Source: Pseudomonas brenneri (GTDB lineage: Bacteria > Pseudomonadota > Gammaproteobacteria > Pseudomonadales > Pseudomonadaceae). From it: 64,000 nt of DNA. The position numbers and the translations under genes were made by a program. This document shows, one piece after another, positions 25,933-34,744 of this stretch. The first letter of the stretch is position 1. Every line of letters begins with the position of its first letter. The stretch is from assembly GCF_007858285.1 (NCBI RefSeq), contig NZ_VFIL01000001.1, positions 62,001 to 126,000 of the forward strand, written 5' to 3'. The notes under the pieces were generated by a model. It searched no databases. It saw nothing but the letters and a program-made list of their open reading frames with translations, and was not told where the DNA came from.

Positions 25933-26616
25933 TCAGATAAAGTCGAACAGCCCCTGGGCCGGCAACCGGGACTTTGACAAGCGGGCGTTGAAGTCCTCGT
26001 TGCTGCGATAACCCAGGCTCACCACGACTGAACTGGTAAAACCGCGCTCACGCAGCCCCAGTTCGGTATCCAGCACCTTGCTGTCGAAACCTTCCATGGG
26101 GGTTGCATCAAGGTCCAGTGCTGCAGCGCCCAGCAACAGGGTGCCCAGGGCCAGATACGTCTGTTTTTCCATCCAGTGCTGAACGTCCTTGAGATCATAG
26201 CGATGCAGGTTGACAAAGCTGCGTCGTCCCCGGTCCTGGCCGGCCTTGGCTTGCGCGTCGTGAAAGCGCCCATCGCTCGCCTCTTGACTGAGCAAGGCCT
26301 GCAGGTACTCCTCGGACATCTGGGTGCGGGTACACAGCACCAGCACATGGGAGGCGTCGAGGATTTTTGCCTGGTTGAAGGCAAAGGCACCTTCCACACT
26401 TTTGGCAATGCGTGCTTTACCGTGCTCACTTTCTGCGACCACAAAATGCCAGGGTTGCGAGTTGACCGACGAAGGACTGTTGCGCAGTTGTTCCAGCAAC
26501 AGCTCCAGAGTTGCCTTGGGAATCCTGCGTGAAGCATCGAAGAGCTTGGTTGTATAACGACGTTTGGAAAGCGTGATCAGGTCGATCTTTGAGGCTGTGG
26601 AGCAGGGAAAAGTCAT
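25933..26616 (-). CDS. NfsB-type oxygen-insensitive NAD(P)H nitroreductase
   Basis: The 227-residue FMN protein has the family pattern KRRYTTKLFDASRRIP at the N-terminus, LRNSPSSVNSQPWHFVV for FMN binding, and a late MEGFDSKVLDTELGL segment, as in E. coli NfsB (about 217 residues). It reduces quinones and nitroaromatics by two-electron steps in the cytoplasm. The start at 26616 has GGAG 6 nt upstream. It is followed on the same strand by no close gene; the ABM protein lies upstream. Confidence 0.87.
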   Translation of the reverse strand: MTFPCSTASKIDLITLSKRRYTTKLFDASRRIPKATLELLLEQLRNSPSSVNSQPWHFVVAESEHGKARIAKSVEGAFAFNQAKILDASHVLVLCTRTQMSEEYLQALLSQEASDGRFHDAQAKAGQDRGRRSFVNLHRYDLKDVQHWMEKQTYLALGTLLLGAAALDLDATPMEGFDSKVLDTELGLRERGFTSSVVVSLGYRSNEDFNARLSKSRLPAQGLFDFI

Positions 26617-26698
26617 GACAGTCTCCGGTGTGTTTTCGCGGGTTTGCAGATGAGGTACCCCGTCCAGCCCCTTTAACACAGGGGGGGGACGGGGTTAT

Positions 26699-27010
26699 TT
26701 AGGCAATAGCCTTGTAGAAATTCACTTGCGCCTCATCCAGGTAGGCGAGGATCTTCGCCGGCAGGCGCTCGGTAGGCTTGGCCGGGCCGAAGGCCTTGTA
26801 GAGGGTTTCAAAATGCGCGTGCAGGTCCTCGACGCTTTCCCATTGTTCGTTGAGGAAAAACTTGTCGGGGTTCTCTTCGTCCTGGTGCCACTGATAAACC
26901 ACGGCCTTGTCATGCTGGCGTGTGAGCTTTTGCGAAACGGCGGCGACATCACGAAAGAATTCGGCCTGTTTGCCTGCTTTGATGGTGCCGCTGAACACTA
27001 GATAAAGCAT
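26699..27010 (-). CDS. Antibiotic biosynthesis monooxygenase (ABM)-domain protein
   Basis: The 103-residue dimeric-barrel protein (GTIKAGKQAEFFRDVAAV, HQDEENPDKFFLNEQWES) belongs to the ABM/YgiN-like group, which includes quinol monooxygenases. RBS GAGGA precedes the ATG. It lies 82 bp upstream of the nitroreductase on the same strand, so both could be one quinone/electrophile detoxification unit. Catalytic activity cannot be confirmed from sequence. Confidence 0.75.
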   Translation of the reverse strand: MLYLVFSGTIKAGKQAEFFRDVAAVSQKLTRQHDKAVVYQWHQDEENPDKFFLNEQWESVEDLHAHFETLYKAFGPAKPTERLPAKILAYLDEAQVNFYKAIA

Positions 27011-27137
27011 GGTGGATTCCTCATTGGTGGGTCATTGCAGAAAGCCTGCAATACCAAGTTAATCCCCAGGAACACCGGCTTGTAGCCAGCCCGTGGCGAA
27101 TTCAGAATTCGTCAAGTGCATCGAAAGACACGCCTGT

Positions 27138-28031
27138 TCAGGCCAGCGGCGCCAACCAGGCCCGCAACGTTTGCGGGTGTCTTGCCAGCCAGTCACTCGC
27201 CGCTTCGTCGGCCGACTGTTCGCCGCGATTGAAGGCGTCGTCGAGCTCGGCAACGATGGCGTTGGACAGGCGAATGTTGTCCAGTACCTGGATCTCGGCC
27301 GCCGTCAGCAGCGCCAGGCGATCCTCGCGAGCCAGTAGCACCGCGCGGTCGATGCTACCGAGCAAACCCTTGGGGTCCTTGAGGTCACGAATGCGGTAGC
27401 GGTGATGCAGGAACTGCGGATGCCACAGTGGCACGACGCCCCAATGCTGTTGGCGATACAGGGCTTCAAAGGCGTCAATGCAGTCATCCTGGGTGCCTGT
27501 GCGGAACTGATACCCGGCGCGGCTCAAACCGTACTCGTCCATGATCTTCAGCGAGAACCGGGTAATCCCGGCACCCGGCCCGATCCCCTGGATCAGCGGG
27601 TTCATCCGGGCGCGGACTTCGGGCTTGAGCAGGTCCTCGATGGAGGCCACTGCATGCTCGCTCACGTAGTCGGGCACCCCCCACAATGCATACGGTTGGT
27701 AATGCAGGCCCAGCTCGCGAGTGGGCGTCACCGCGTCGACCGTTTGCTTGTAGATCCCGTGGCTGAACGGAATCCAGGCCGAAGCAAGCATGTCGATCGT
27801 GCCTTCGCGCAAGCGCTTGAAGTTGTCTTCGTGCAGGGCATATTGGCGCTCCACGGTCAGGCCCATGTGTTGCATGACCTGGGCGACTACCGCAGCGGTT
27901 GCACGGTGGAACGACAGGTCAGTGACGCCCAGCCGCACAACGCGCGAACCGCTGGCGATGTTGGCCCGGGTGAAGTCTTGATGGGTCACAGAGACTTTTT
28001 TGCCCGGACGCCTTGGTGTGGTTTTACCCAT
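27138..28031 (-). CDS. OpuAC-like glycine betaine-type substrate-binding domain protein without signal peptide
   Basis: The 297-residue protein matches the OpuAC/ProX-like fold (VRLGVTDLSFHRATAAVVAQVMQHMGLTVERQYALHEDNFKRL, later ASDWLARHPQTLRAWL). The N-terminus is basic but has no hydrophobic signal, and no ABC permease or ATPase is adjacent. It is therefore either cytoplasmic or exported atypically. The start at 28031 has AAGGA 7 nt upstream. A role as an intracellular ligand-binding protein is inference only. Confidence 0.7.
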   Translation of the reverse strand: MGKTTPRRPGKKVSVTHQDFTRANIASGSRVVRLGVTDLSFHRATAAVVAQVMQHMGLTVERQYALHEDNFKRLREGTIDMLASAWIPFSHGIYKQTVDAVTPTRELGLHYQPYALWGVPDYVSEHAVASIEDLLKPEVRARMNPLIQGIGPGAGITRFSLKIMDEYGLSRAGYQFRTGTQDDCIDAFEALYRQQHWGVVPLWHPQFLHHRYRIRDLKDPKGLLGSIDRAVLLAREDRLALLTAAEIQVLDNIRLSNAIVAELDDAFNRGEQSADEAASDWLARHPQTLRAWLAPLA

Positions 28032-28065
28032 GTTTTTTTCCTTCACAGTGATTGAACGGGGGAGG

Positions 28066-28947
28066 TCAGGCGTCGCCCTGGAATTCGGCGCTCATGAACT
28101 CGACAAAGGCGCGGGCCTTGGAGGAAATCAGGCGGGCGCTGGGGTAAATCGCCCAGATATCGCGCGTCTGCTCCAGGGTGTGGGACGGCATGATGTGCAC
28201 CAGTGCGCCGCTGTCCAGCGCAGCCCTGGCGTTCCACAGGGAAATGGAGGCGATGCCCAGGCCATCGACAGCGGCAAGTCGTGCGCTTTCGCCGCAATTG
28301 ACCCGCAGCGAGCCGCTGATCGCCGGGGCATCGGTGGACGGCGCGCCGATGAAGCGCCAGTGATCCTCATCGCCCAGCAGGATGCAGGCGTGATTGATCA
28401 GGTCGGCGGGCACCACGGGCTCGCCATGGGCCTTGAGGTAAGCCGGCGCTGCACATAACACACGCTGGTCGCAGCCGATCCTGCGGGCCACCTGGGATGA
28501 GTCCTTGAGGGCCGCGATGCGGATCGCCACATCAATGCCAATCTCGGTCAGGTCCTGTAGTTCATCGGAGAGGATCAGGTCGATCTTCAGTTTTGGATTG
28601 GCGTGCAGGAACCGAGTAATCGCCGGCATCAGGCACATGCGTGTGAAGGAGCCGGGGGCCGAGACGCGCAGTATCCGCTTGGGCACATCCTCGCCCTTGA
28701 CCGCCACGAAATAGGCTTCGTCCACGGCTGCCAGCACCCGGATCGCATGGGGCAGGAACACCGCGCCGTCTTCGGTCAGGCTGACCTGCCGGGTGGTGCG
28801 GTGCAGCAGGCGCATGCCCAGGTTTTCTTCAAGCTTGGCCAGTTTATGGCTGGCCACCGAGGGTGCCAGCCCCAGCTCCCTGCCGGCGGCGGTGATGTTG
28901 CCCAGCTCCGTTGAACGCATGAACAGTTTCAGCGCTTCGATGTTCAT
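28066..28947 (-). CDS. LysR-family transcriptional regulator
   Basis: 293 residues with HTH (ELGNITAAGRELGLAPSVASHKLAKLEENLG) and effector domain of the DsdC/CrgA-like type. It lies 34 bp upstream of the OpuAC-like gene and just downstream of the MRJP-family gene, all on the minus strand, so it may belong to either unit. The target is unknown. Confidence 0.85.
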   Translation of the reverse strand: MNIEALKLFMRSTELGNITAAGRELGLAPSVASHKLAKLEENLGMRLLHRTTRQVSLTEDGAVFLPHAIRVLAAVDEAYFVAVKGEDVPKRILRVSAPGSFTRMCLMPAITRFLHANPKLKIDLILSDELQDLTEIGIDVAIRIAALKDSSQVARRIGCDQRVLCAAPAYLKAHGEPVVPADLINHACILLGDEDHWRFIGAPSTDAPAISGSLRVNCGESARLAAVDGLGIASISLWNARAALDSGALVHIMPSHTLEQTRDIWAIYPSARLISSKARAFVEFMSAEFQGDA

Positions 28948-28982
28948 CGTGCAGCCTCGTCAGGGGGTGACTAAAACGATGT

Positions 28983-30155
28983 CTAGCGCGTGGGCGCGGG
29001 TGCGGCATCGATCTTCACCCGCAACAGGCTGTAGGGTTTCTGGCGCAAATCCTTGCCGGCGTGAAAGATGCCCTGGCGATGCAACTGGTTGGCCATGAAA
29101 TACAGATAACCGTCGGGGCCGATCGACAAGGTGTCGGGCCAGAGCACACGCGGGTCGTGGACGATGGTCTGCCACTGCCCATCCGCCAGGCGTTTGCGCA
29201 CGCTGTTGTGTTCGTAGTCACCGGCATAGAGGGCACCGGCCGCATCGGCCTCAAGTCCATCGGAGGCGCCTTTTTCCCCAAGGTCCTGGACCGCCATGTC
29301 GAGCCGCGTTTCGCTGACCGAGGGATCACGCAGCAGCGCGGTCGGCACGGCATACAGGTGGCGGCTCGACAGTGGGCAGAAATATAAGGTCTGGCCGTCA
29401 GCCGACAGGGCGATGCCATCGGATGCCACCGAGAAAGGTCGGGTGCTGCCGTCGGCACCGCGCACCTTGAGGACCTGGCCTTCGACCTTGGGCACGAAGT
29501 GTGGGTCGACCGACGTCGAGACGGCACCACTGAGCCGGCGTATGGCCGTACCGCTGGCGATATCCATGACAATGATCGCCCCGGGGCCGGAGAGGGACGA
29601 GTCGGTGATGTAGATCACCCCCTCGTCGCCCACCCGAAAATCAAAGCGCATGTCGTTGACGTAGGTGCTGGGCAGCATGACGTTTTTCGGGAAGACCAGG
29701 GTCTTGACCACTTGATTGGTGGCCAGGTCGACGGCGACCAGCTTGGCGCCGCCAGGTGTCGGCGTCGAGAAGCCGGGTGCGGCGGTGTCCAGGATCCAGA
29801 TGCGCCCGCGCCCATCAGCCACCACACTTTGCACACTGATAAAACCCTTGGCCGGGTCCTTTGGGTCGGCCTGGTTCATTGCCAGGTCAGGGTAGGGCAC
29901 GACCTTGCCATCGCGCAGTTCACCGACGGTGAACGGGACTGCGTCGCCCCAACGTGGAAAGTTGACAAAAATGCGCCCGTTTTCGGCAACGCTGACGCCG
30001 GTGGGCATGGCGTCGTGGAAGGCGAACACCTGCTCGATGGCGCCCAGGTTCTGCTCGCTGGGCAAGTTCGTCGGGGTGGCGGCCTGGGCGGCCTGGCTGC
30101 CGATGGCAATCGTCAAGGCAAGGGCAGACCAACTGAAAGGGTGTTTGAGGTGCAT
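28983..30155 (-). CDS. Exported yellow/major royal jelly (MRJP)-family beta-propeller protein
   Basis: 390 residues: signal peptide (ALALTIAIGSQAAQA) and repeated propeller motifs (GRIFVNFPRWGDAVPFTVGEL, YVNDMRFDFRVGDEGVIYITDSSLSGPGAIIV, GEKGASDGLEADAAGALYAGDYEHNSV in separate blades). It matches the bacterial MRJP/yellow group, sometimes labelled L-dopachrome tautomerase-related, and SMP-30-like lactonases. It is probably periplasmic. GGAG precedes the ATG. Enzymatic function is not proven in bacteria. Confidence 0.8.
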   Translation of the reverse strand: MHLKHPFSWSALALTIAIGSQAAQAATPTNLPSEQNLGAIEQVFAFHDAMPTGVSVAENGRIFVNFPRWGDAVPFTVGELRDGKVVPYPDLAMNQADPKDPAKGFISVQSVVADGRGRIWILDTAAPGFSTPTPGGAKLVAVDLATNQVVKTLVFPKNVMLPSTYVNDMRFDFRVGDEGVIYITDSSLSGPGAIIVMDIASGTAIRRLSGAVSTSVDPHFVPKVEGQVLKVRGADGSTRPFSVASDGIALSADGQTLYFCPLSSRHLYAVPTALLRDPSVSETRLDMAVQDLGEKGASDGLEADAAGALYAGDYEHNSVRKRLADGQWQTIVHDPRVLWPDTLSIGPDGYLYFMANQLHRQGIFHAGKDLRQKPYSLLRVKIDAAPAPTR

Positions 30156-30568
30156 GGCAGGCTCCGGGCATCAGGTATGAATGCGTGATGCAATCCATGG
30201 TGTGCGTTCCCGGTAGGCGAAAAAAGCCACTAATGCCGCTAACAGTTTCATTGAAAACGATAAAATGCAGGGCGTTTGTGCCTTGATTTGCAACTGTTGG
30301 CCAGCCAACACTCAATCAACAGTTTGCTGGTTTATGGATGTGTGGAGTGTTCACGCGGCTATCTGAAGCTGAGGCGTTATTGGGCTTTTCAACCTTGGCG
30401 TAACTCCTGCAATGGACCAGGCCTGGCTATTTAACGAAAGAAACCGGCCCCCAATCGCTCAGTGTCGATGCAAATTTTTCAGCCAGCGGAACCACCGCAG
30501 GTGTCAGATACTGGGCGCGGGGCAACTGGCATGCTATTTATCCGGGTAAACGGTAAGGGCGTATTTTC
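30156..30568. promoter_or_regulatory. Divergent intergenic region with a palindrome
   Basis: The 413-bp region between the MRJP gene (minus) and the FAD protein (plus) holds no credible gene. It contains the near-continuous palindrome TGTTGGC-CA-GCCAACA (30295-30310), about 140 bp from the MRJP start, a good operator candidate. No terminator or REP was seen. Confidence 0.45.
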
Positions 30569-32008
30569 ATGAGTGAAACCGAACGCGGACAGGCGACTGG
30601 GGCCATTCGAAAGGCCGATGTGCTGATCATCGGTGGTGGCCTGAGCGGCACGATGCTGGCCGTGCAGTTGCTGCGTTTGCCGGGCGCCCGGCAGATTCTG
30701 CTGATCGAGCCGCGCGCAGAACTTGGGCGCGGCGAGGCCTATAGCGCGGTAGAGTTGGGGCACACCCTCAATGGCAATGCCGCGCGCATGAGTGTGGACC
30801 CGGACAATGCCGATGACTTGACCCACTGGTTGACCGAGTACATCGCCGCTGGCGGCTGGCCGGAATCGGACCGGCAACATGTGCCTGTCAGCGAGCTGTT
30901 CCCACCCCGGGGGATCTTTGGCCTGTACGCGCAACAGCGTCTGGCCCAGGCTCGGGCGGGATCGGCGTCAACGGTGGAGCATATTCGCGCCGAGGTCGTC
31001 GACGTGCAGGTGGAGCCGGCCGGTGTGCGCCTGACCCTGGATGACGGCCAACAACTGCACGGTGCCCAGGCCGTGCTGGCCACCGGCATGTTCCCGGCGG
31101 CGCGCACGCCACAAACCCAATCCAGTGGCTTGAATGCGGCGGCAGTGGACCCGTGGGATGTGCACGCCATGACGCAACTGGACCCCCAGTCGACTGTGCT
31201 GATCATCGGCTCCGGCCTGACTATGGTCGATGCCGTGGTGTCACTGGAGCAGGCTGGCCATCGCGGGCCGATCGAAATTTTTTCGCGCCATGGCCTGCTG
31301 CCCCATGTGCGCCGGCAACCACCGGCCTGGGTGGACTTTCTCGCTGAAGATCACAGCCTGCGCAGCCCGCTGCAATTACTGCGCGAAGTGCGCCGCCAAT
31401 GCCAGAGCGCCCTGGCCCAGGGCATCGACTGGCAAGCGCCACTGGATACCGTACGTGCCCATATCGGCCGTTTATGGAGCCAGGCCAGCGAACGCCAGAA
31501 GCGCCAGTTCGTACGCCATGTACGGCCCTGGTGGGAGAGCCATCACCATCGCTCGCCCCCCCTGAGCGCCGAGTTGGTAGCGCGGCTGCATGAGGAAGGG
31601 CGCCTGCGGATCCAGGCGGCATCGTTCCAGGGCCTTGAACCCACGGTAAACGGCGAAGTGACCCTGCGCCTGCGCCGTCGTGGCGAACAGCACACCACCC
31701 ACGTCAGTGGCGCGGCGTTGATCAACTCCAGCGGTATCGAATATGACTGGCGCCGCGTGGCCCGGCCGTTGCCCCGGCAACTGCTGGCACGTGGCTTGAT
31801 CAAGCCTGGGCCATTGGCCTTGGGGATTGCGGCGGATGCATCGGGGGCGGTGCTGGACGAGCAGGGCGTGGTCAGTGAGCGGTTGTTTGCCATGGGCCCA
31901 CCGCTGCGCGGCATGTGGTGGGAGAGTACGGCGGTGACGGATGTGGCGCTTCAAGCTAAAGCGTTGGCATCAACGTTAACGCTCCTACAAAAATGGATCT
32001 GCGTTTAA
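30569..32008 (+). CDS. FAD/NAD(P)-binding oxidoreductase of the FAD-NAD-binding-9 type
   Basis: 479 residues: Rossmann FAD motif at the N-terminus (DVLIIGGGLSGTMLAVQLL), a second nucleotide-binding glycine motif (VLIIGSGLTMVDAVVSL) near residue 215, and the HTLNGNAARMSVDPD segment typical of the YdhS-like FAD family. A flavin-dependent oxidoreductase is expected, with unknown substrate. The last ~15 codons (ALASTLTLLQKWICV) read through a degenerate REP half (GCTCCTACAAAAATGG), so the tail may be repeat-derived. Its 3' end overlaps the adaptor gene on the other strand by 4 bp. Confidence 0.8.
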   Translation: MSETERGQATGAIRKADVLIIGGGLSGTMLAVQLLRLPGARQILLIEPRAELGRGEAYSAVELGHTLNGNAARMSVDPDNADDLTHWLTEYIAAGGWPESDRQHVPVSELFPPRGIFGLYAQQRLAQARAGSASTVEHIRAEVVDVQVEPAGVRLTLDDGQQLHGAQAVLATGMFPAARTPQTQSSGLNAAAVDPWDVHAMTQLDPQSTVLIIGSGLTMVDAVVSLEQAGHRGPIEIFSRHGLLPHVRRQPPAWVDFLAEDHSLRSPLQLLREVRRQCQSALAQGIDWQAPLDTVRAHIGRLWSQASERQKRQFVRHVRPWWESHHHRSPPLSAELVARLHEEGRLRIQAASFQGLEPTVNGEVTLRLRRRGEQHTTHVSGAALINSSGIEYDWRRVARPLPRQLLARGLIKPGPLALGIAADASGAVLDEQGVVSERLFAMGPPLRGMWWESTAVTDVALQAKALASTLTLLQKWICV

Positions 32009-33273
32009 TTTGGGGGCGCATCCATTTTTACGAAACCGGGCTTGAGCCCGAACACTTCCACGCCCTGCGCGGTGGACTGGCCGGTGGTGACCGTCACCCG
32101 TTCCACCGGCTTGTCCATCGCCGCCCGGTACTCCACGCTCATGGTCCCGGCATCCTGGCTGATCGCCTGGGCCGGCACGATGATCGCCTGCTCATTGTTA
32201 TAGGTCACGATGGTCAGGCGGGCGCTCATGCCCAGGCGGACCCTTTGCAGCTGTTTCTCGGTCAATTTGGGAATGGACAGGGTCACCTGGAATTGCGCGC
32301 TGCCCTGGTTATCATTGGCGATCGCCAGGCCGCTGACCACACTGACTGAACCACTCAGGTGCTCGCCATCAAAACCGTCGCCCATGACCTCCACCGGCTG
32401 GCCCTGATGCAATTGGTTGATATCCAGTTCCGAGACTTTGGCGACGATCTTCAGGCGTTCGATATTGGCCAGCCCGAACAGCACCTGGCCCTGGCCGACC
32501 TTGCTCCCGGCCTGTACCGGTGGGTTGCTGTTACCGCCGCCCTGGGGGCTGTTGCTGCCTGGCGCGGGCACGACGATCCCGGAAAACGGTGCCTTGACCT
32601 CCTGGCCTTCGAGCAGTTTGCGCAGGGCCTCGTACTTGACCGTGGCATTGGTCAATTCCATGTCTGCAATCTGCCGGTACTCGCCCTTGCCCTGGTCCAG
32701 GGCCTGCTGCAGTTCGCTGCGGGCAGCGCTGAGGTCCAGTTGTTGCTGCTGGGCCTGTTGCTTGAGGTCGTCCAATTCATTGCGCGGGATGATGCCGCGC
32801 TTGAACAGGTTTTCGCTTTCAAGCAGTTTGCGCTGGGTGTTGTCAGCACTCATTTGCGAGGTGCGCAGGCTGCGCCGGGCGCGGCTGACGGTTGGGCCGG
32901 CGTCCCAGTCCTGCATTTCCTGCACGGTACGCCGGGCTTTGAGTTGTGTGGAGAGGGCTTCGCGCAGTTGCACTTCAAGGGTGGCAGGGTCCATGCGCAA
33001 CAGGACCTGGCCAGCTTCGACCCGTTGGCCCTGTTCCACCAGGTTGGCTTGCACGTTGCCATCGAAGGGGGCCGTGAGGGTCATGGTGGTATCCGGTTCG
33101 ATCTTGCCTACCAGACCGATCTGGTGCACCAGGGAGTCACTTTTCACCTCCAGCCATTGCTCGGCTGTGCCAGCCTGATCGGCGGCAGGCGTTGGTCGAC
33201 TGAGCAGCGCGAATCCGGCAGCGCCCAGCAGTATCAGCAGTCCAGCGCCCAGCAGGGCTTTTCTAGTAGTCAT
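32005..33273 (-). CDS. Efflux periplasmic adaptor (MacA/HlyD type)
   Basis: The 422-residue membrane-fusion protein has an N-terminal membrane anchor (LLGAGLLILLGAAGFALL), lipoyl-like halves (DGNVQANLVEQGQRVEAGQVLLRMD), a long coiled-coil hairpin (about residues 115-215), and a C-terminal beta-barrel. It is the last gene of the four-gene operon on the minus strand and overlaps the TolC gene by 11 bp. It would link the ABC permease to the outer-membrane channel in a tripartite exporter. Confidence 0.87.
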   Translation of the reverse strand: MTTRKALLGAGLLILLGAAGFALLSRPTPAADQAGTAEQWLEVKSDSLVHQIGLVGKIEPDTTMTLTAPFDGNVQANLVEQGQRVEAGQVLLRMDPATLEVQLREALSTQLKARRTVQEMQDWDAGPTVSRARRSLRTSQMSADNTQRKLLESENLFKRGIIPRNELDDLKQQAQQQQLDLSAARSELQQALDQGKGEYRQIADMELTNATVKYEALRKLLEGQEVKAPFSGIVVPAPGSNSPQGGGNSNPPVQAGSKVGQGQVLFGLANIERLKIVAKVSELDINQLHQGQPVEVMGDGFDGEHLSGSVSVVSGLAIANDNQGSAQFQVTLSIPKLTEKQLQRVRLGMSARLTIVTYNNEQAIIVPAQAISQDAGTMSVEYRAAMDKPVERVTVTTGQSTAQGVEVFGLKPGFVKMDAPPN

Positions 33274-34744
33274 TGAGGGCGATTTCCCAACTTTCCAAGG
33301 TCATGCCCAGCGTCAGGTCGAGCTGGGTCTGGGCATTCAAATAAGCAATCAGCGCATTGAGGCGGGAGTTTTCGGCACTGCGCAAGTCAGCTTCGAAACT
33401 CAGCACCTGGAAGTTGGTGGAGCGCCCGGCGCCAAGTTTTTCCCGCTCGATCTCGATCTTGCGCCGGGACAGTTCCACGGCCCGCTGGGCAATTTCATAC
33501 TGGCGCCAGCGGGTGCCAAGGTCGCGCACCACGTTATTGACGCTGCGCTCCAGTTCCTGGCGCGCGTCGGTGATCAGGATGGCCTGGTTCTCCACATCGA
33601 CCCGTGCGCGGACTTCAGCCTGTCGGGTACTGATATCGCCGATGGGAATACGCACCTGGACACCGGCATAACTGTCCCAACGCCGATTGCTGGTGCTGCC
33701 CGCGTCGTTATCCGTGTTGGCGCGGATCTGATTGGCCCCACCCACCAGATCGACCTGCCAGCGCCCGGAATCCTTGGCGATCACCAGGTTGAGATCAGCC
33801 TGCTGGCTGCCCAGCAGGGCCGCGAGGTATTCAGGTTGCTGGTTCTGCGCCAGGTTGAAGGCTTCGCGTTTGTCGATGTCCATGCGCGAGGCTTCCAGGG
33901 CTTCGGTGGCACGGATCGGTGTCGCCAGGTCCAGAGCCAGCAGGCGCAGCAACGACAGACGACTCATATCCAACTGGTTCTGGGCTTCCTCGACACTCAA
34001 TTGCTGCGAGGCGATGTCGGCTTCGGTCTGGACGATTTCGAACTCGGCCATGCGCCCTGCATTGATCAACGCCTTGTTTACCTCCAGCAGGGTATTGGAA
34101 CGCTTGAGCGCTTCCTGGGCGATGCTCAGTTGCTCCTGGGCCCGCAGCAATTCACGGTAGGTGGCGATGATCTGGCTGATGGTCTGTGCGACGTTGGCCT
34201 TGAGGTTCAAGCGGTTGGCCTGTTCGGAAAGACGCGACAAACGTAGCGGTGCAGTGGTGGCGTCCCAGCCGGCACCGCGCATCAGCGGCTGGATGACGGC
34301 CAGGTCCAGGCCGTCGCTGCGGTAGCGCCCGGCGCGGTTGGCATTGTTCAGTTGTTGGGTCCAGCCCATGCTCAGCCGGGTGCCGTATTCGCCAAGCAAG
34401 CTGGTGGTGGGTGCCAGGTTGGCATTCCGGGCGCGGTCGTCGCTGCCCTGGGTGGTGCGGTAGGCACTGTTGAGTACCAGCTTGGGGTTGAAGGCGTCTT
34501 CGGCCACCCGCAGGTCGAACTTCTGTGCCACCCGTTGCAGGTACGCGCTGCGAATCGCCGGGTTGTTGCGCAGGCCCAGGTACACCGCATCGCCCAGTGT
34601 CAGGGTGGTGAGTTGGGCATTGAGTGAGACACTGCGCTCATAGCCGCTGCGGGTGGTGGTTGGCGCCGAAGGGCGGATCACGATGTCGGCGGCCACACAG
34701 GGCAGGCTTGCCAGGGCGATCAGCAGCAGCAGGGGTTTATTCAT
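33263..34744 (-). CDS. TolC-family outer-membrane efflux protein
   Basis: 493 residues with a signal peptide (LLLLIALASLPCVA) and two internally similar helical/barrel halves typical of outer membrane efflux proteins (LTLGDAVYLGLRNNPAIRSAYLQR; RAEVRARVDVENQAILITDARQELERS). The ATG at 34744 overlaps the permease stop (ATGAATAA) and has GGAGG 9 nt upstream; the codon before it is a GTG. It forms the outer-membrane exit duct for the ABC exporter. Confidence 0.87.
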   Translation of the reverse strand: MNKPLLLLIALASLPCVAADIVIRPSAPTTTRSGYERSVSLNAQLTTLTLGDAVYLGLRNNPAIRSAYLQRVAQKFDLRVAEDAFNPKLVLNSAYRTTQGSDDRARNANLAPTTSLLGEYGTRLSMGWTQQLNNANRAGRYRSDGLDLAVIQPLMRGAGWDATTAPLRLSRLSEQANRLNLKANVAQTISQIIATYRELLRAQEQLSIAQEALKRSNTLLEVNKALINAGRMAEFEIVQTEADIASQQLSVEEAQNQLDMSRLSLLRLLALDLATPIRATEALEASRMDIDKREAFNLAQNQQPEYLAALLGSQQADLNLVIAKDSGRWQVDLVGGANQIRANTDNDAGSTSNRRWDSYAGVQVRIPIGDISTRQAEVRARVDVENQAILITDARQELERSVNNVVRDLGTRWRQYEIAQRAVELSRRKIEIEREKLGAGRSTNFQVLSFEADLRSAENSRLNALIAYLNAQTQLDLTLGMTLESWEIALNDY

